64,000 nucleotides of DNA from Azophilus sp965199705 (GCA_965199705.1 OZ241359.1:310001-374000), one strand, 5' to 3'. Positions 36,517-44,305 are shown, counted from the first letter of the stretch. A program made the numbers and translations. Notes: generated from the letters alone by a model not told the origin.

Positions 36517-37785
36517 TCACAGCCCCTGACGAGATACACCGGCTCGCCCGGCCTGGTCTGCTGCCGGCGCCGCCAGCCACCCCGGTGCCGTGGCCGGAGG
36601 CGCGTCCAGGGTATTCAGAAAGGCTTCGAGCCGCCGCAACTGATATGGCAACAGGTTCAGTGGCTTGGCTTCGTTGTGCCCCACAATCGCATCCGCGGCT
36701 CGATTGTAGTGCCGCAACACATCGGCCAGGGAGGCCATCTGGCCTGCGTGAAAATAGGGCTCGGTGCCGCCCAGATTGCGCAGCGAAGGCGTCCGTCGCG
36801 CGGCCAGCAGGGCTTCGCCTCGGCGCATGAAGCGGAGTTCGGCGCACGACGAGTCAGTGGCGTCGGCATAGGCTCCGAGGCAGTTGAACGGGCTGTCGGA
36901 TACCTCATCCAACGCTGCGATTCGGCCTGGATCCGGCAATTGGTAGGGTGCTGGCAGGGGGCCCGTGTTGTGAAACTCCTGGTTGGTCAGGAGCGGCCCA
37001 TTGTGACAGTTCAGGCACTGGCCCTCGCCGATGAACAGTTTCAGGCCAAGAACCGCTTCGCGCGGGAAGCTGGCGTCCGGCTCCGGATTTTCTGGCAAGC
37101 GACGGGCATAGCCATCAAAGGGTGTGGCCCCGGGCAGGAGCAGGCGCTGGTAGGCGGCCAGGGCCTTGCCGGTGTTTACCAGCACTCGTGTGGCCGCTTC
37201 GGGCGTGGCGCCAGGGCCCGGCAAGGGGCCGAAGAGGGCAGTGTAGGCGGCACGATAGCCAGCGTCGGCTCGCAACAGTCGGACAAGCGCCAGACGGCTC
37301 AGGCCCTGTTCCTTAGGGTTTTCCAGTGGGTGCATCGCCTGCGCCCAGAGGCTGTCGGCGCGACCATTCCAAAAAAGCCAGGGGCTGTAGGCGGCGCCGA
37401 CCAGGCTGGGGGCGTTGAAATCGCCCAGCCCCAGGCCAACGGATCGAGGCAGCCCATCCGAGAATCGCCGTTCCGGTTGATGACAGGTGGCGCAGGAGAC
37501 AGCGCCATTGGCGCTCAGGCGTGTGTCGAAAAAGAGTTGATGTCCCAGCTGCTGCGCCTGTAACAGATCGGCAACCGCGTTGTCCGGGGCTGGCGGCAAG
37601 GCGGGCAGGTTGGACAGCGCCAGCGACTGGATGCGGACCATCTCGGCGTTGGTCCAGGCTGGCAGCCCAGGCGGGCGGAAGGCCAGAACCAGGCCAACCA
37701 GAACCAGAACAAACGCCAGCCAGACGGCTATCCTGGATACTGCGCCAGGACGCTGGCCCAGAGATCCTGAATCTGGCGCGGTCAT
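36517..37785 (-). CDS. Di-haem cytochrome c peroxidase (MauG/CcpA family)
   Basis: 422-residue protein with one N-terminal membrane anchor/signal (AVWLAFVLVLVGLVLAF) and a periplasmic di-haem body. Two haem c sites are seen, CATCHQPERRF and CLNCHNGPLL, with the family LFFDTRLSANGAVSC lead-in and the late NLGGTEPYFHAGQMASL segment. It would reduce peroxide or oxidise a partner protein. ATG 37785 has GAGG upstream. The YtkA-like gene lies 55 bp upstream on the same strand, so they form a probable operon. Confidence 0.9.
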   Translation of the reverse strand: MTAPDSGSLGQRPGAVSRIAVWLAFVLVLVGLVLAFRPPGLPAWTNAEMVRIQSLALSNLPALPPAPDNAVADLLQAQQLGHQLFFDTRLSANGAVSCATCHQPERRFSDGLPRSVGLGLGDFNAPSLVGAAYSPWLFWNGRADSLWAQAMHPLENPKEQGLSRLALVRLLRADAGYRAAYTALFGPLPGPGATPEAATRVLVNTGKALAAYQRLLLPGATPFDGYARRLPENPEPDASFPREAVLGLKLFIGEGQCLNCHNGPLLTNQEFHNTGPLPAPYQLPDPGRIAALDEVSDSPFNCLGAYADATDSSCAELRFMRRGEALLAARRTPSLRNLGGTEPYFHAGQMASLADVLRHYNRAADAIVGHNEAKPLNLLPYQLRRLEAFLNTLDAPPATAPGWLAAPAADQAGRAGVSRQGL

Positions 37786-37840
37786 TGCGGCCTCGGGCGC
37801 ACAATCAGGGCCGCGGCCCGGCTGGATGTCTTGCTGTCGC

Positions 37841-38320
37841 TCAAATCTCGAAGGCCAGGCGGTAGCTGTCCATGCCGGGCGCTGCCTGCATGTGGAAAAC
37901 CAGTTCCCAGACGCCGGCCATATGAAAGCGCACGCCATCCAGTCGATAGCAGCCGGCGCCCAGATAATCCGTGATCCTCGGCGCCGTGGGCAGCCCGTGA
38001 TCATGTTCGGGCATGCCGCCCTCGACGGTGATTGACGCTCCCGCCACAGGCGCGCCCCTTGCGTCGTAGAGGCAGATCGTCCAGGCGTGCATCCTGTTGA
38101 TCGTGACCGTGCCCGGATCTGCGACGTAGCTGACGCCATACAAACCCAGTTCGGACGGCCGGGTCTCCTTTTGCGCGGGTCCGGGCGCGCTGCTCTCAGC
38201 GAAGCTGTGGGCCGAGAGAAGCAGGCCGCAACCGACCAGCAGGCGGCAAAAGTTTGCGCCGCCGCGCCGTTCGACAAACAGGGATGCCGTGCATCCTGAT
38301 GCTGCTTCCTCGTTGCGCAT
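37841..38320 (-). CDS. Exported YtkA/FixH-like protein
   Basis: 159-residue protein with a signal-like hydrophobic stretch (about residues 24-41, ending in SAHSFA). The mature part is a small beta fold with GMPEHDHGLPTAPRI and GVRFHMAGVWELVFHM, the pattern of YtkA/FixH-like domains; the Met/His-rich loops suggest copper or metal contact. Placed before the di-haem peroxidase, so it may help its maturation or act in the same periplasmic redox task. Function is inferred only from context. Confidence 0.75.
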   Translation of the reverse strand: MRNEEAASGCTASLFVERRGGANFCRLLVGCGLLLSAHSFAESSAPGPAQKETRPSELGLYGVSYVADPGTVTINRMHAWTICLYDARGAPVAGASITVEGGMPEHDHGLPTAPRITDYLGAGCYRLDGVRFHMAGVWELVFHMQAAPGMDSYRLAFEI

Positions 38321-38353
38321 GACCCAATTCTAGCCCGCATGGGTGGCCTGCAC

Positions 38354-38372
38354 GACGCACAAGGAGTGCGTC
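38354..38372. promoter_or_regulatory. Inverted repeat between divergent genes
   Basis: GACGCAC-N5-GTGCGTC, a perfect 7-bp inverted repeat midway between the YtkA-like gene and tesB. Probable operator or small hairpin. Confidence 0.45.
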
Positions 38373-38415
38373 AACCCTTGTTATGCTGTTGCGCCGCTTG
38401 CGGGACAGGACGCTG

Positions 38416-39255
38416 ATGAACAACGCTTTCCGCCACTTGATGACCTTGGCGCCTGACGGCGTGGATGGCTATCTGGCGCCGCCATCACCGCAATCGGAGG
38501 GTATCGTGTTCGGCGGCCAGCTTCTGGCCCAGAGCCTCATGGCCGCAGCCGCCACCGTCCCCGAGGGTCGGCCAGCGCACTCGCTTCACGCCTGCTTCCT
38601 GCGCCCAGGCGATGTGCATCAGCCTGTCGAGTTGCAGGTGCAAAGAGTGCGCGACGGGCGCACCTTTTGCAGCCGTGAAGTCAGCGTCCGCCAGGCCGGG
38701 CGAACCTGTTTCAGGATGATGGCCTCGTTTCAGGCGCCGGCGCAGTCGCCCGAGTTCGTGGCGACGCCGATGCCGGATGTTCCGCCGCCGGGGGAGACCG
38801 CCACCAGCTACGAGGAATTTGTGCTCGGCGAAGGCGGCGAGGAGGGTGATCTGGACATCAGTCGCTCCATGGAAATCCTGTATATCAATCCGCCCATGGT
38901 GCGCGGCGCGCCTGTCACTGAGCCTCAGCTCATGTGGCTGCGCATACCGGAGGCGCTGTCGGACGCGCCGGGCCTGCACCAGGCGGGCCTTGCCTACCTG
39001 TCGGACGGAACTGTGCTGGACACGGCCCTGCTGGTGCACGGGATGCGCTGGCAGGATCCCGGCTTTGTCGGCGCCAGCCTGGACCACGCCATGTGGTTCC
39101 ATGCGTCTGGCCGGGCCGACGAATGGCTGCTGTATGAACAGTCAGCCATCTGCACCGGCGCTGGCCGAGGCCTTGTGCTGGGGCGGCTGTTTACCCGATC
39201 AGGCGAGCTGGCGGCCACCTGCGTGCAGGAAGGGTTGATGCGCTGGCAGTGCTGA
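38416..39255 (+). CDS. tesB: Acyl-CoA thioesterase II
   Basis: 279-residue double hot-dog thioesterase. The N-terminal half has FGGQLLAQSLMAAAATVP and LHACFLRPGD; the C-terminal half has GASLDHAMWFH with the catalytic Asp and the terminal VQEGLMR containing the Gln of the Asp-Thr-Gln site. ATG 38416 with AGGACG upstream is chosen; ATG 38383 would add 11 residues. Confidence 0.93.
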   Translation: MNNAFRHLMTLAPDGVDGYLAPPSPQSEGIVFGGQLLAQSLMAAAATVPEGRPAHSLHACFLRPGDVHQPVELQVQRVRDGRTFCSREVSVRQAGRTCFRMMASFQAPAQSPEFVATPMPDVPPPGETATSYEEFVLGEGGEEGDLDISRSMEILYINPPMVRGAPVTEPQLMWLRIPEALSDAPGLHQAGLAYLSDGTVLDTALLVHGMRWQDPGFVGASLDHAMWFHASGRADEWLLYEQSAICTGAGRGLVLGRLFTRSGELAATCVQEGLMRWQC

Positions 39256-39318
39256 AGGTCTTGGCGCAATTTTCGGGCGAACGCCACGCCTGTTGTCTGC
39301 CTGGTTCGGCAATGTACT

Positions 39319-39347
39319 GGCTCAGATACATTTCGGAATATTCGGCC
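39319..39347 (+). repeat. 29-bp direct repeat, copy A
   Basis: Identical over 29 bp to 40796-40824; begins GGCTCAGATACATTTCGGAA and ends ATTCGGCC. The central GAATATTC is self-complementary. It lies in the 210-bp gap between tesB and the Rpn gene. Confidence 0.9.
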
Positions 39348-39400
39348 GCTGACATGACGGGGTGAGTTCCAGGATCCTGGAGGGAGCGGCGGGCTGTACG

Positions 39401-39422
39401 GGCTCAGTACCTTTCGGAATAT
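39401..39422 (+). repeat. Partial copy of the 29-bp repeat
   Basis: GGCTCAG-TACcTTTCGGAATAT: a shortened, slightly changed copy between copy A and the Rpn gene end. Confidence 0.7.
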
Positions 39423-39465
39423 CGAGATCGGGCAGTCATGTTGAGGTGAGAGGGCCAGCCGGACA

Positions 39466-40626
39466 TCACTCACCCATTCGCGCAAGCAACGAAGCGCCGT
39501 CTTCGCACTCGATCAGCCACTCTCCTGCCGCGGCCAGACGCTCCGGGTCGGAAACGCCCGCCAGCAAGACGCCGAAACGCTTCGCCGTATCGCCGCCAAA
39601 CCGCAGCGCAACCTGACGCTCAAGCAGGGCGCGCTCCCGAGCCAACGCTTTCGCCTCGCCTTCAGCCTTGCCTCGGGCCTCGCCTTGGGCTTCGCCTTCG
39701 GCCCTGCCTCGGGCCTCCCCCTTCTCAATCAGCTGCTGCTTCCATAGCGCCACCCGCTCAGCCGGGTCAGCCGGTTGTCGCACCACCTCGTCGGTCGATT
39801 CCCTCAGCCTGACCAGTTTCATAAGCCACTCCTCCTCGTCCCCTATGTCCGCATTTCGAACCCATGCCTCCAGCCAACGCTGCAGCACATCCAAAAGACT
39901 GCCATCTTCCACCCCGGAAAGCCACTGCAAACAGCGCTCCACTACACGCTTCAGGTCTTCTGGACTGGTCAGACCCTCGATCCACGCCAGCAGCGTCGCC
40001 GCATTGCCTTCCGGCAGTTCCTCGCCCAACAGGGCCTGTTGATCGACCAGAACATAGCCGTCTCCCACCAGACCCATCGGCCCCACATGCGCGCCCAACG
40101 CTCCGGGCTTGCCGGTTTCACCCTCTGCCTGTGCTGATACATCCGCTGACGCTGCTTCCATCCCGCCTGGGCGCGTCAGGGCCGACAGGTTCAGCGGCGC
40201 ATGCCACGGACTGGAACCGTTGTAGAGCACAATCGGTAGCACTGGCGGGACCGGGTTGCTGGCGCTGAACGGTTTTTCCCTGTGCAGAGCAAGGTAAAGC
40301 AGGGTCGCATAGCTCTGCACTCGTGCGGCCATCATCCAGTCTGAGCGAGACTGAAATTCAAGCATTACCAGGACATGGAGCCAGTGCGGTTCATCGGCTT
40401 CGTCGTCCGATGAAGTCGGTTGCAAGGCGACCCGCCAGGCCATGTCGCCGAATCGCTGTTCCAGATTGTCGGTCAGATACTCGCTGGGCAGCCGTTCCAG
40501 CGTATCCAGGCGCAGGCGGCGCAGCATGGGCAACTGGTCTCCGACCAGTTGTTCGAGCAGGATCAGCTGATCGCGGATCATGCGCAGGTGCGCGAAGGCG
40601 GCCTTGTAGGTGGCGTCGTGCTGCAT
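39466..40626 (-). CDS. Rpn-family recombination-promoting nuclease / putative transposase
   Basis: 386-residue member of the YhgA-like/Rpn group of PD-(D/E)XK nucleases. The N-terminus HDATYKAAFAH and the core VLVMLEFQSRSDWMMAARVQSY, with the E-x-Q motif, match that family. A charged repeat (GEARGRAEGEAQGEARGKAEGEAK in part, near 39650-39735) precedes a C-terminal DUF4351-like region. An internal ATG at 39822 has GAGGAGGAG six bases upstream and could make a 118-residue C-terminal product. The gene is flanked by exact 29-bp direct repeats, which suggests recent mobility. Start 40626 (MQHDATYK) is preferred over 40647. Confidence 0.85.
   Translation of the reverse strand: MQHDATYKAAFAHLRMIRDQLILLEQLVGDQLPMLRRLRLDTLERLPSEYLTDNLEQRFGDMAWRVALQPTSSDDEADEPHWLHVLVMLEFQSRSDWMMAARVQSYATLLYLALHREKPFSASNPVPPVLPIVLYNGSSPWHAPLNLSALTRPGGMEAASADVSAQAEGETGKPGALGAHVGPMGLVGDGYVLVDQQALLGEELPEGNAATLLAWIEGLTSPEDLKRVVERCLQWLSGVEDGSLLDVLQRWLEAWVRNADIGDEEEWLMKLVRLRESTDEVVRQPADPAERVALWKQQLIEKGEARGRAEGEAQGEARGKAEGEAKALARERALLERQVALRFGGDTAKRFGVLLAGVSDPERLAAAGEWLIECEDGASLLARMGE
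39829..39837 (-). promoter_or_regulatory. Strong internal ribosome binding site in the Rpn gene
   Basis: GAGGAGGAG on the minus strand with a 6-base spacer to in-frame ATG 39822. The same bases encode three Glu codons, so the match could be incidental. Confidence 0.5.
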
Positions 40627-40981
40627 GGCGACCACTGTGCACCGCAAAACCGGCCTTGCATGTGCGACATGACGCCAATTCGTGTGCGAAATGGACCACG
40701 GCCAAGCCCCAAAAACAACGCAACGAGGATGTCAATGGCAATCGAAAACCGAGGCGCTTGCGCTGTGGGTTTTTTGTCGGGATGGGGAGTTTACGGGCTC
40801 AGATACATTTCGGAATATTCGGCCCTCGACTGGATGACGCCAAACGAATATCTTGTCAGTCTTGAAGACAACGCCTGTGCCAGACCTCAAATGTCCGAAA
40901 GGTCCTGAACCCTTACAGGCAAGCGACTTTGGCAAGGCAGGCAGAGTACAATCCGCCAGTCTGTCCGTCTCGGCAAGAAGC
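40627..40981. other. Intergenic region upstream of Rpn and CULT genes
   Basis: 355 bp between divergent genes, containing the second 29-bp repeat and presumably both promoters. An in-frame ATG at 40853 could extend the CULT gene by 43 residues, but that stretch has no recognisable conservation. Nothing else seen. Confidence 0.5.
40796..40824 (+). repeat. 29-bp direct repeat, copy B
   Basis: Exact copy of 39319-39347 in the same orientation, on the other side of the Rpn gene; the two copies are 1477 bp apart start to start. Confidence 0.9.
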
Positions 40982-41404
40982 ATGATAAATCAGGGCGTGG
41001 ATACCACGGTCAAACCGCCGGAAACCCGGCTGGATGAAAGCCTGCAAGCCTTGCTGGACAAGACGCCAGAGGCGCGCAAGGACTACTTCTACTGTGCAGT
41101 CTGTTCCTCCGTAGTCGGTCTCTGGCACGATCGGATTCAGGTGTGCGGCAGCCACGACCACAGCTTCGTCAACCCGATGGGCCTGCGCTTTCATATCGGC
41201 TGCTTTGAGCAGGCGCTCGGGTGCAGCATTGCCGGCCGGCCCAGGGGCGCGGAGAGCTGGTTCAGCGGTTTCAAATGGCGGGTGGCGCTTTGCAGCGAGT
41301 GTCAGCGCCACCTCGGTTGGTATTTTGACCGCGCCGAAGCTGGTTGGACGGATGAGTTTTTCTACGGCCTGATACTGGATCGCATTCAATATGATGGAGA
41401 TTGA
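40982..41404 (+). CDS. Bacterial cereblon-like CULT-domain protein
   Basis: 140-residue single-domain protein matching the thalidomide-binding CULT domain of eukaryotic cereblon. Zinc ligands: C38-x2-C41 and C104-x2-C107. The three-tryptophan cage W93, W99, W113 followed by F115 occurs in ESWFSGFKW and HLGWYF, which align directly with SWFPGYAW and HIGWKF of cereblon. The conserved Asn of the VNP turn is N64. The residue equivalent to the cereblon cage His is Glu91. No Lon-like or DDB1-binding part exists, as in other bacterial CULT proteins, whose role is unknown. ATG 40982 is chosen because the domain begins soon after; 40853 is an alternative. The 3' end overlaps the HAD gene by 14 bp. Confidence 0.88.
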   Translation: MINQGVDTTVKPPETRLDESLQALLDKTPEARKDYFYCAVCSSVVGLWHDRIQVCGSHDHSFVNPMGLRFHIGCFEQALGCSIAGRPRGAESWFSGFKWRVALCSECQRHLGWYFDRAEAGWTDEFFYGLILDRIQYDGD

Positions 41405-42071
41405 TCCGAGCGCCTGGCGCACCCTGAGCTTCGATTGCTATGGCACCCTGATCGATTGGGAGACCGGCATCGTCGAGTATCTCCAGCCGCTTCTGCTGCG
41501 TCATGATGTGCATGTGGTTGACAGCTTCGTGCTGGAGGCCTTTGCCGAGTTCGAGCCAGCGGAACAGGCCGTCGGCGGACGCTACCGAGTGGTGCTCGGG
41601 CGCGTGCTGCAGCGTTTTGGCGACCGCCTGGCGTTTACGCCAAGCGCCGACGAAGTCACCGGATTCGGCGACAGCGTTGCCCACTGGCCAGCATTTGCGG
41701 ACACGGTTCCAGCCTTGCGGGCGTTGGCGCAACGCTTCAACCTGGCGATCATCTCCAACATCGACAATGACCTGTTTGCGGCGTCGGCCGAGCGCTTGCA
41801 GGCGCCCTTTGCCGTTGTGACCACGGCGGAGGATGTCGGGGCCTACAAGCCGAACCCGAAAGTATTCGCCAAGGCGCTGGAAACCATGCAAGGGCCTGTG
41901 CTGCACGTGGCCCAGAGCCGATATCACGACATAGCGCCGGCTACCGAGGCGGGCCTGGACACGGTATGGATCAACCGGCCCTCGCTGGGCGCGGCGCGCG
42001 CGGCGCAGGCAAGCCCCTCCTGGACCTTTACCAGCATGGCGGAGTTTGCCGCGGTGATTGGATGCGGCTGA
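41391..42071 (+). CDS. HAD-family hydrolase, haloacid dehalogenase type II-like
   Basis: 226-residue HAD hydrolase. Motif I is SFDCYGTLIDW (nucleophile Asp), motif II IISNIDND, motif III Lys in AYKPNPKVF, motif IV region HDIAPATEAG. It has a helical cap of the L-2-haloacid dehalogenase/phosphatase subgroup. ATG 41391 is inside the CULT gene end and the stop lies inside the pterin-synthase-family gene, so the three are translationally linked. Substrate unknown. Confidence 0.9.
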   Translation: MMEIDPSAWRTLSFDCYGTLIDWETGIVEYLQPLLLRHDVHVVDSFVLEAFAEFEPAEQAVGGRYRVVLGRVLQRFGDRLAFTPSADEVTGFGDSVAHWPAFADTVPALRALAQRFNLAIISNIDNDLFAASAERLQAPFAVVTTAEDVGAYKPNPKVFAKALETMQGPVLHVAQSRYHDIAPATEAGLDTVWINRPSLGAARAAQASPSWTFTSMAEFAAVIGCG

Positions 42072-42549
42072 TCGCGTGCGCACGATCCTTGAAATCGACA
42101 AGGAGGCAATGCACTTTGCCGCCGCCCACTTCACCCTGTTCTCGGCAGAGGAGCGGGAAAATCTGCACGGCCACAACTTTCGGGTTGCGCTGGAAGTGGA
42201 GGCGGGCCTGGGCGAGGGGGGCATCGCCTTCGACTACAACTGCATCAAGACCGCGCTGAAGTCGCTCTGCGACCGCCTGGACGAACACGTATTGTTGCCC
42301 AGCCGTTCGCCCTGGCTACAGGTGACGACTGATGGCGATTACCTGGTGGCCTGCTTCAACGGCGAACGAATACCCTTCCTCAAGAGAGATGTACTACTCC
42401 TGCCGGTGGCGAACATTACCGTGGAAGCGCTGGCCGCCTGGATTCTCGCGGAGCTGCAGGAGGACACCCGAATATCGGCGCTCGGGCTTGGCTCGCTGGC
42501 GGTACGGGTGTCATCCGGCCCGGGCGCCTGGGCCAGAGCGGAGGCGTAA
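42058..42549 (+). CDS. 6-pyruvoyl-tetrahydropterin synthase family protein lacking catalytic Cys
   Basis: 163-residue T-fold protein. Zinc ligands are conserved: H24 in FAAAHF and H37, H39 in HGHNF. The catalytic Cys expected between them is absent, and the usual Asp-His pair reads LDEH (D75, E76). It has an insertion around DYLVACFNGERIPFLKRDV. So it is not a standard QueD or PTPS; a variant pterin enzyme is likely. Start TTG 42058 overlaps the HAD gene; GTG 42076 is an alternative. A short-chain reductase follows after 46 bp, as sepiapterin-reductase-type enzymes often accompany PTPS. Confidence 0.85.
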   Translation: MDAADRVRTILEIDKEAMHFAAAHFTLFSAEERENLHGHNFRVALEVEAGLGEGGIAFDYNCIKTALKSLCDRLDEHVLLPSRSPWLQVTTDGDYLVACFNGERIPFLKRDVLLLPVANITVEALAAWILAELQEDTRISALGLGSLAVRVSSGPGAWARAEA

Positions 42550-42595
42550 CCCTGAGTCAGTATTCCCAGCAATCTGCCACCCGCCGGGCAGGCCG

Positions 42596-43291
42596 ATGAA
42601 GACCCTGCTCATAACCGGCGCGAGCGCCGGCATCGGCCTGGCGACGGCTCGCCGGTTCCTGGATGCCGGCTATCGGGTGGTCAATATCTCGCGCCGGCCC
42701 TGTCCGTTGACCGATGTGGCGCAGTGTACGGCGGACCTTGCAGATGGCGGCTTCCCGGCGACCGTACAGGATCAACTCTTGCCCCTGATCGACGCAGCCG
42801 ATTCACTGGTGTTGATTCACAATGCGGCGCAGCTACGCAACGACAGCGCCAGGGATACGCCATCCGCCGTGCTCCGGTCCGTGCTCGAGGTGAATCTGGT
42901 CGCCCCGAACAGCTTGAATCTCCTCTGTTTGCCGCACATGCCCGCCGGCTCGTCCATCCTCTATGTCGGCTCGACCCTGGCCGAGAAGGCAGTTCCAATG
43001 AGCCACAGTTACGCAATTTCCAAACATGCGCTGATCGGCATGATGCGCACGACCTGTCAGGATCTGGCAGGTGCTGGCATACATACAGCCTGCATTTGTC
43101 CCGGCTTCACCGACACAGAAATGCTGCGCTCGCACGTGCCAGACGAGGCGATGCCCGGCGTGCGCGCCATGTCAGCCTTTGACCGGCTGGCCGAGCCGAC
43201 GGAGATCGCCGAAACACTGTACTGGGCAGCCGCCAACCCGGTTATCAATGGTGCAGTGCTGCACGCGAATCTCGGGCAGGTGGAGCGATAG
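42596..43291 (+). CDS. Short-chain dehydrogenase/reductase
   Basis: 231-residue SDR with the NAD(P) motif TGASAGIG, IHNAA in place of NNAG, and the catalytic pair Y-x3-K in SYAISKHAL; the Ser is in YVGSTLA. Arg residues after beta-2 (SRRP) favour NADPH. Following a PTPS-family gene, a pterin reductase role is plausible but unproven. Start 42596 has GGGCAGG upstream. The last base of its stop region is shared with the terminal repeat of the MITE-like element. Confidence 0.88.
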   Translation: MKTLLITGASAGIGLATARRFLDAGYRVVNISRRPCPLTDVAQCTADLADGGFPATVQDQLLPLIDAADSLVLIHNAAQLRNDSARDTPSAVLRSVLEVNLVAPNSLNLLCLPHMPAGSSILYVGSTLAEKAVPMSHSYAISKHALIGMMRTTCQDLAGAGIHTACICPGFTDTEMLRSHVPDEAMPGVRAMSAFDRLAEPTEIAETLYWAAANPVINGAVLHANLGQVER

Positions 43292-43535
43292 CCCGAATAT
43301 TGCACCAGGGCGCTGATAGATTGGGCTGATTTTATCGATCTTTCAATCGGTTGTCTTCGATACTGAAGCGCTGTGCCGATTACAGACTGCGCTTGCCGCG
43401 CGCTCGCTTGTTTTTTGCCCGTCTGCGCGTCCATGCTCCCTCGACCATAGGCGTAGCTATGCTCTCGGTCGCGAGCACACGCAGACGGACAAAATCCGGC
43501 GCGATCATCACGGCCCCTGGTGCAATATCCGGGCT
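43290..43535. mobile_element. MITE-like element with terminal inverted repeats
   Basis: 246 bp gene-free element between convergent genes. The outer 21 bp (43290-43310, starting AGCCCGAATATTGCACC) match the reverse complement of 43515-43535 with one mismatch, and weaker pairing continues inward about 25 bp. Inside is a hairpin with perfect 9-bp arms CCGTCTGCG (43419-43427) and CGCAGACGG (43480-43488), with nested stems CGACC/GGTCG and ATAG/CTAT. No transposase inside. Target-site duplication could not be confirmed. Confidence 0.7.
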
Positions 43536-43546
43536 GGCCGCCGGAA

Positions 43547-44305
43547 TCAGTCCCTGGCTTCTTCAGTGCCGCGCAGGCCGAGGTAGGGTCGAAGCAGGCG
43601 CACCGCTGCATAGGCGGGCGCGGTATCCAGCGCTGCCACCAGAACCTTGAACACATAGCCGGAGAGAATCAGGATCAGTAACTGACTGACGATTGATTCG
43701 CCAGGCCTCAGCGGCAGGGCGTTGGCGTAGAAGTGTGTCATCAGAATGACCGCGGTCGTATCCACCATCTGGCTGACCATGGTGGAGGCGTTGTTGCGCA
43801 GCCAGAGATGCCGACCCCGGGTGAGCTTCTTCCAGAAGTGAAACAGGCGCACGTCACAGAACTGGGCGCAAAGATAGGCCACCATGGAAGCGGCGACGAT
43901 GGCGAAGGCTTGCTCGCGCACTTCATAGAAAACCGGCAGCCGTCCGGCGGCGTCCGGCAGTGGCAAGCCGGTTTCTGGATCCAGGGTCTCGAAGCCGGGC
44001 AAGGCCCCGCCGAGCCAGAGCAGGGCGACCACCCAGAAATTGAGCCCGAGGCCCACCCACACCATGTCCCGGGCCTTTTTCTCGCCAAAGAGTTCGCTGA
44101 TGAGATCCGTACACAGGAAGGTCACCGGATAGGGCAGCGCCCCGACCGCGATAATCATCGGAATCTGCAAGCCGAACAAGTTGAAGGAAAGATCGACGAA
44201 GCGACTGATGCCGAGGATGTTCAGCATCGTCATGGAGGCGAGGAAGATGCCGGCGAGCAGCAGGAAAACCCGCTGACGCCGCCTTTCGTAGTGTCGGGCA
44301 GACAT
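43547..44305 (-). CDS. yhhQ: YhhQ-family queuosine-precursor transporter
   Basis: 252-residue inner-membrane protein with about six helices, of the YhhQ/QPTR family that imports 7-cyano-7-deazaguanine or related precursors. Family hallmarks are PYPVTFLCTDLISELFGEKKARDMVWVG (split in position around 44050-44140), FAIVAASMVAYLCAQFCDV and WLRNNASTMVSQMVDT. It contains an extra loop with GFETLDPETGLPLPDAAG. ATG 44305 is used; a TTG six bases upstream is possible. Last gene of the minus-strand LysR-LLM-yhhQ set, 11 bp after the LLM gene. Confidence 0.92.
   Translation of the reverse strand: MSARHYERRRQRVFLLLAGIFLASMTMLNILGISRFVDLSFNLFGLQIPMIIAVGALPYPVTFLCTDLISELFGEKKARDMVWVGLGLNFWVVALLWLGGALPGFETLDPETGLPLPDAAGRLPVFYEVREQAFAIVAASMVAYLCAQFCDVRLFHFWKKLTRGRHLWLRNNASTMVSQMVDTTAVILMTHFYANALPLRPGESIVSQLLILILSGYVFKVLVAALDTAPAYAAVRLLRPYLGLRGTEEARD

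Noticed and set aside
42058..42549. Calling this gene queD
   Set aside because: Catalytic Cys and His are not conserved, so the specific name is not justified even though a queuosine-precursor transporter gene is nearby.
43057..43656. Minus-strand frame running through the MITE-like element
   Set aside because: It combines the reverse of the SDR gene, the palindromic element and the yhhQ end; no coding signal of its own.
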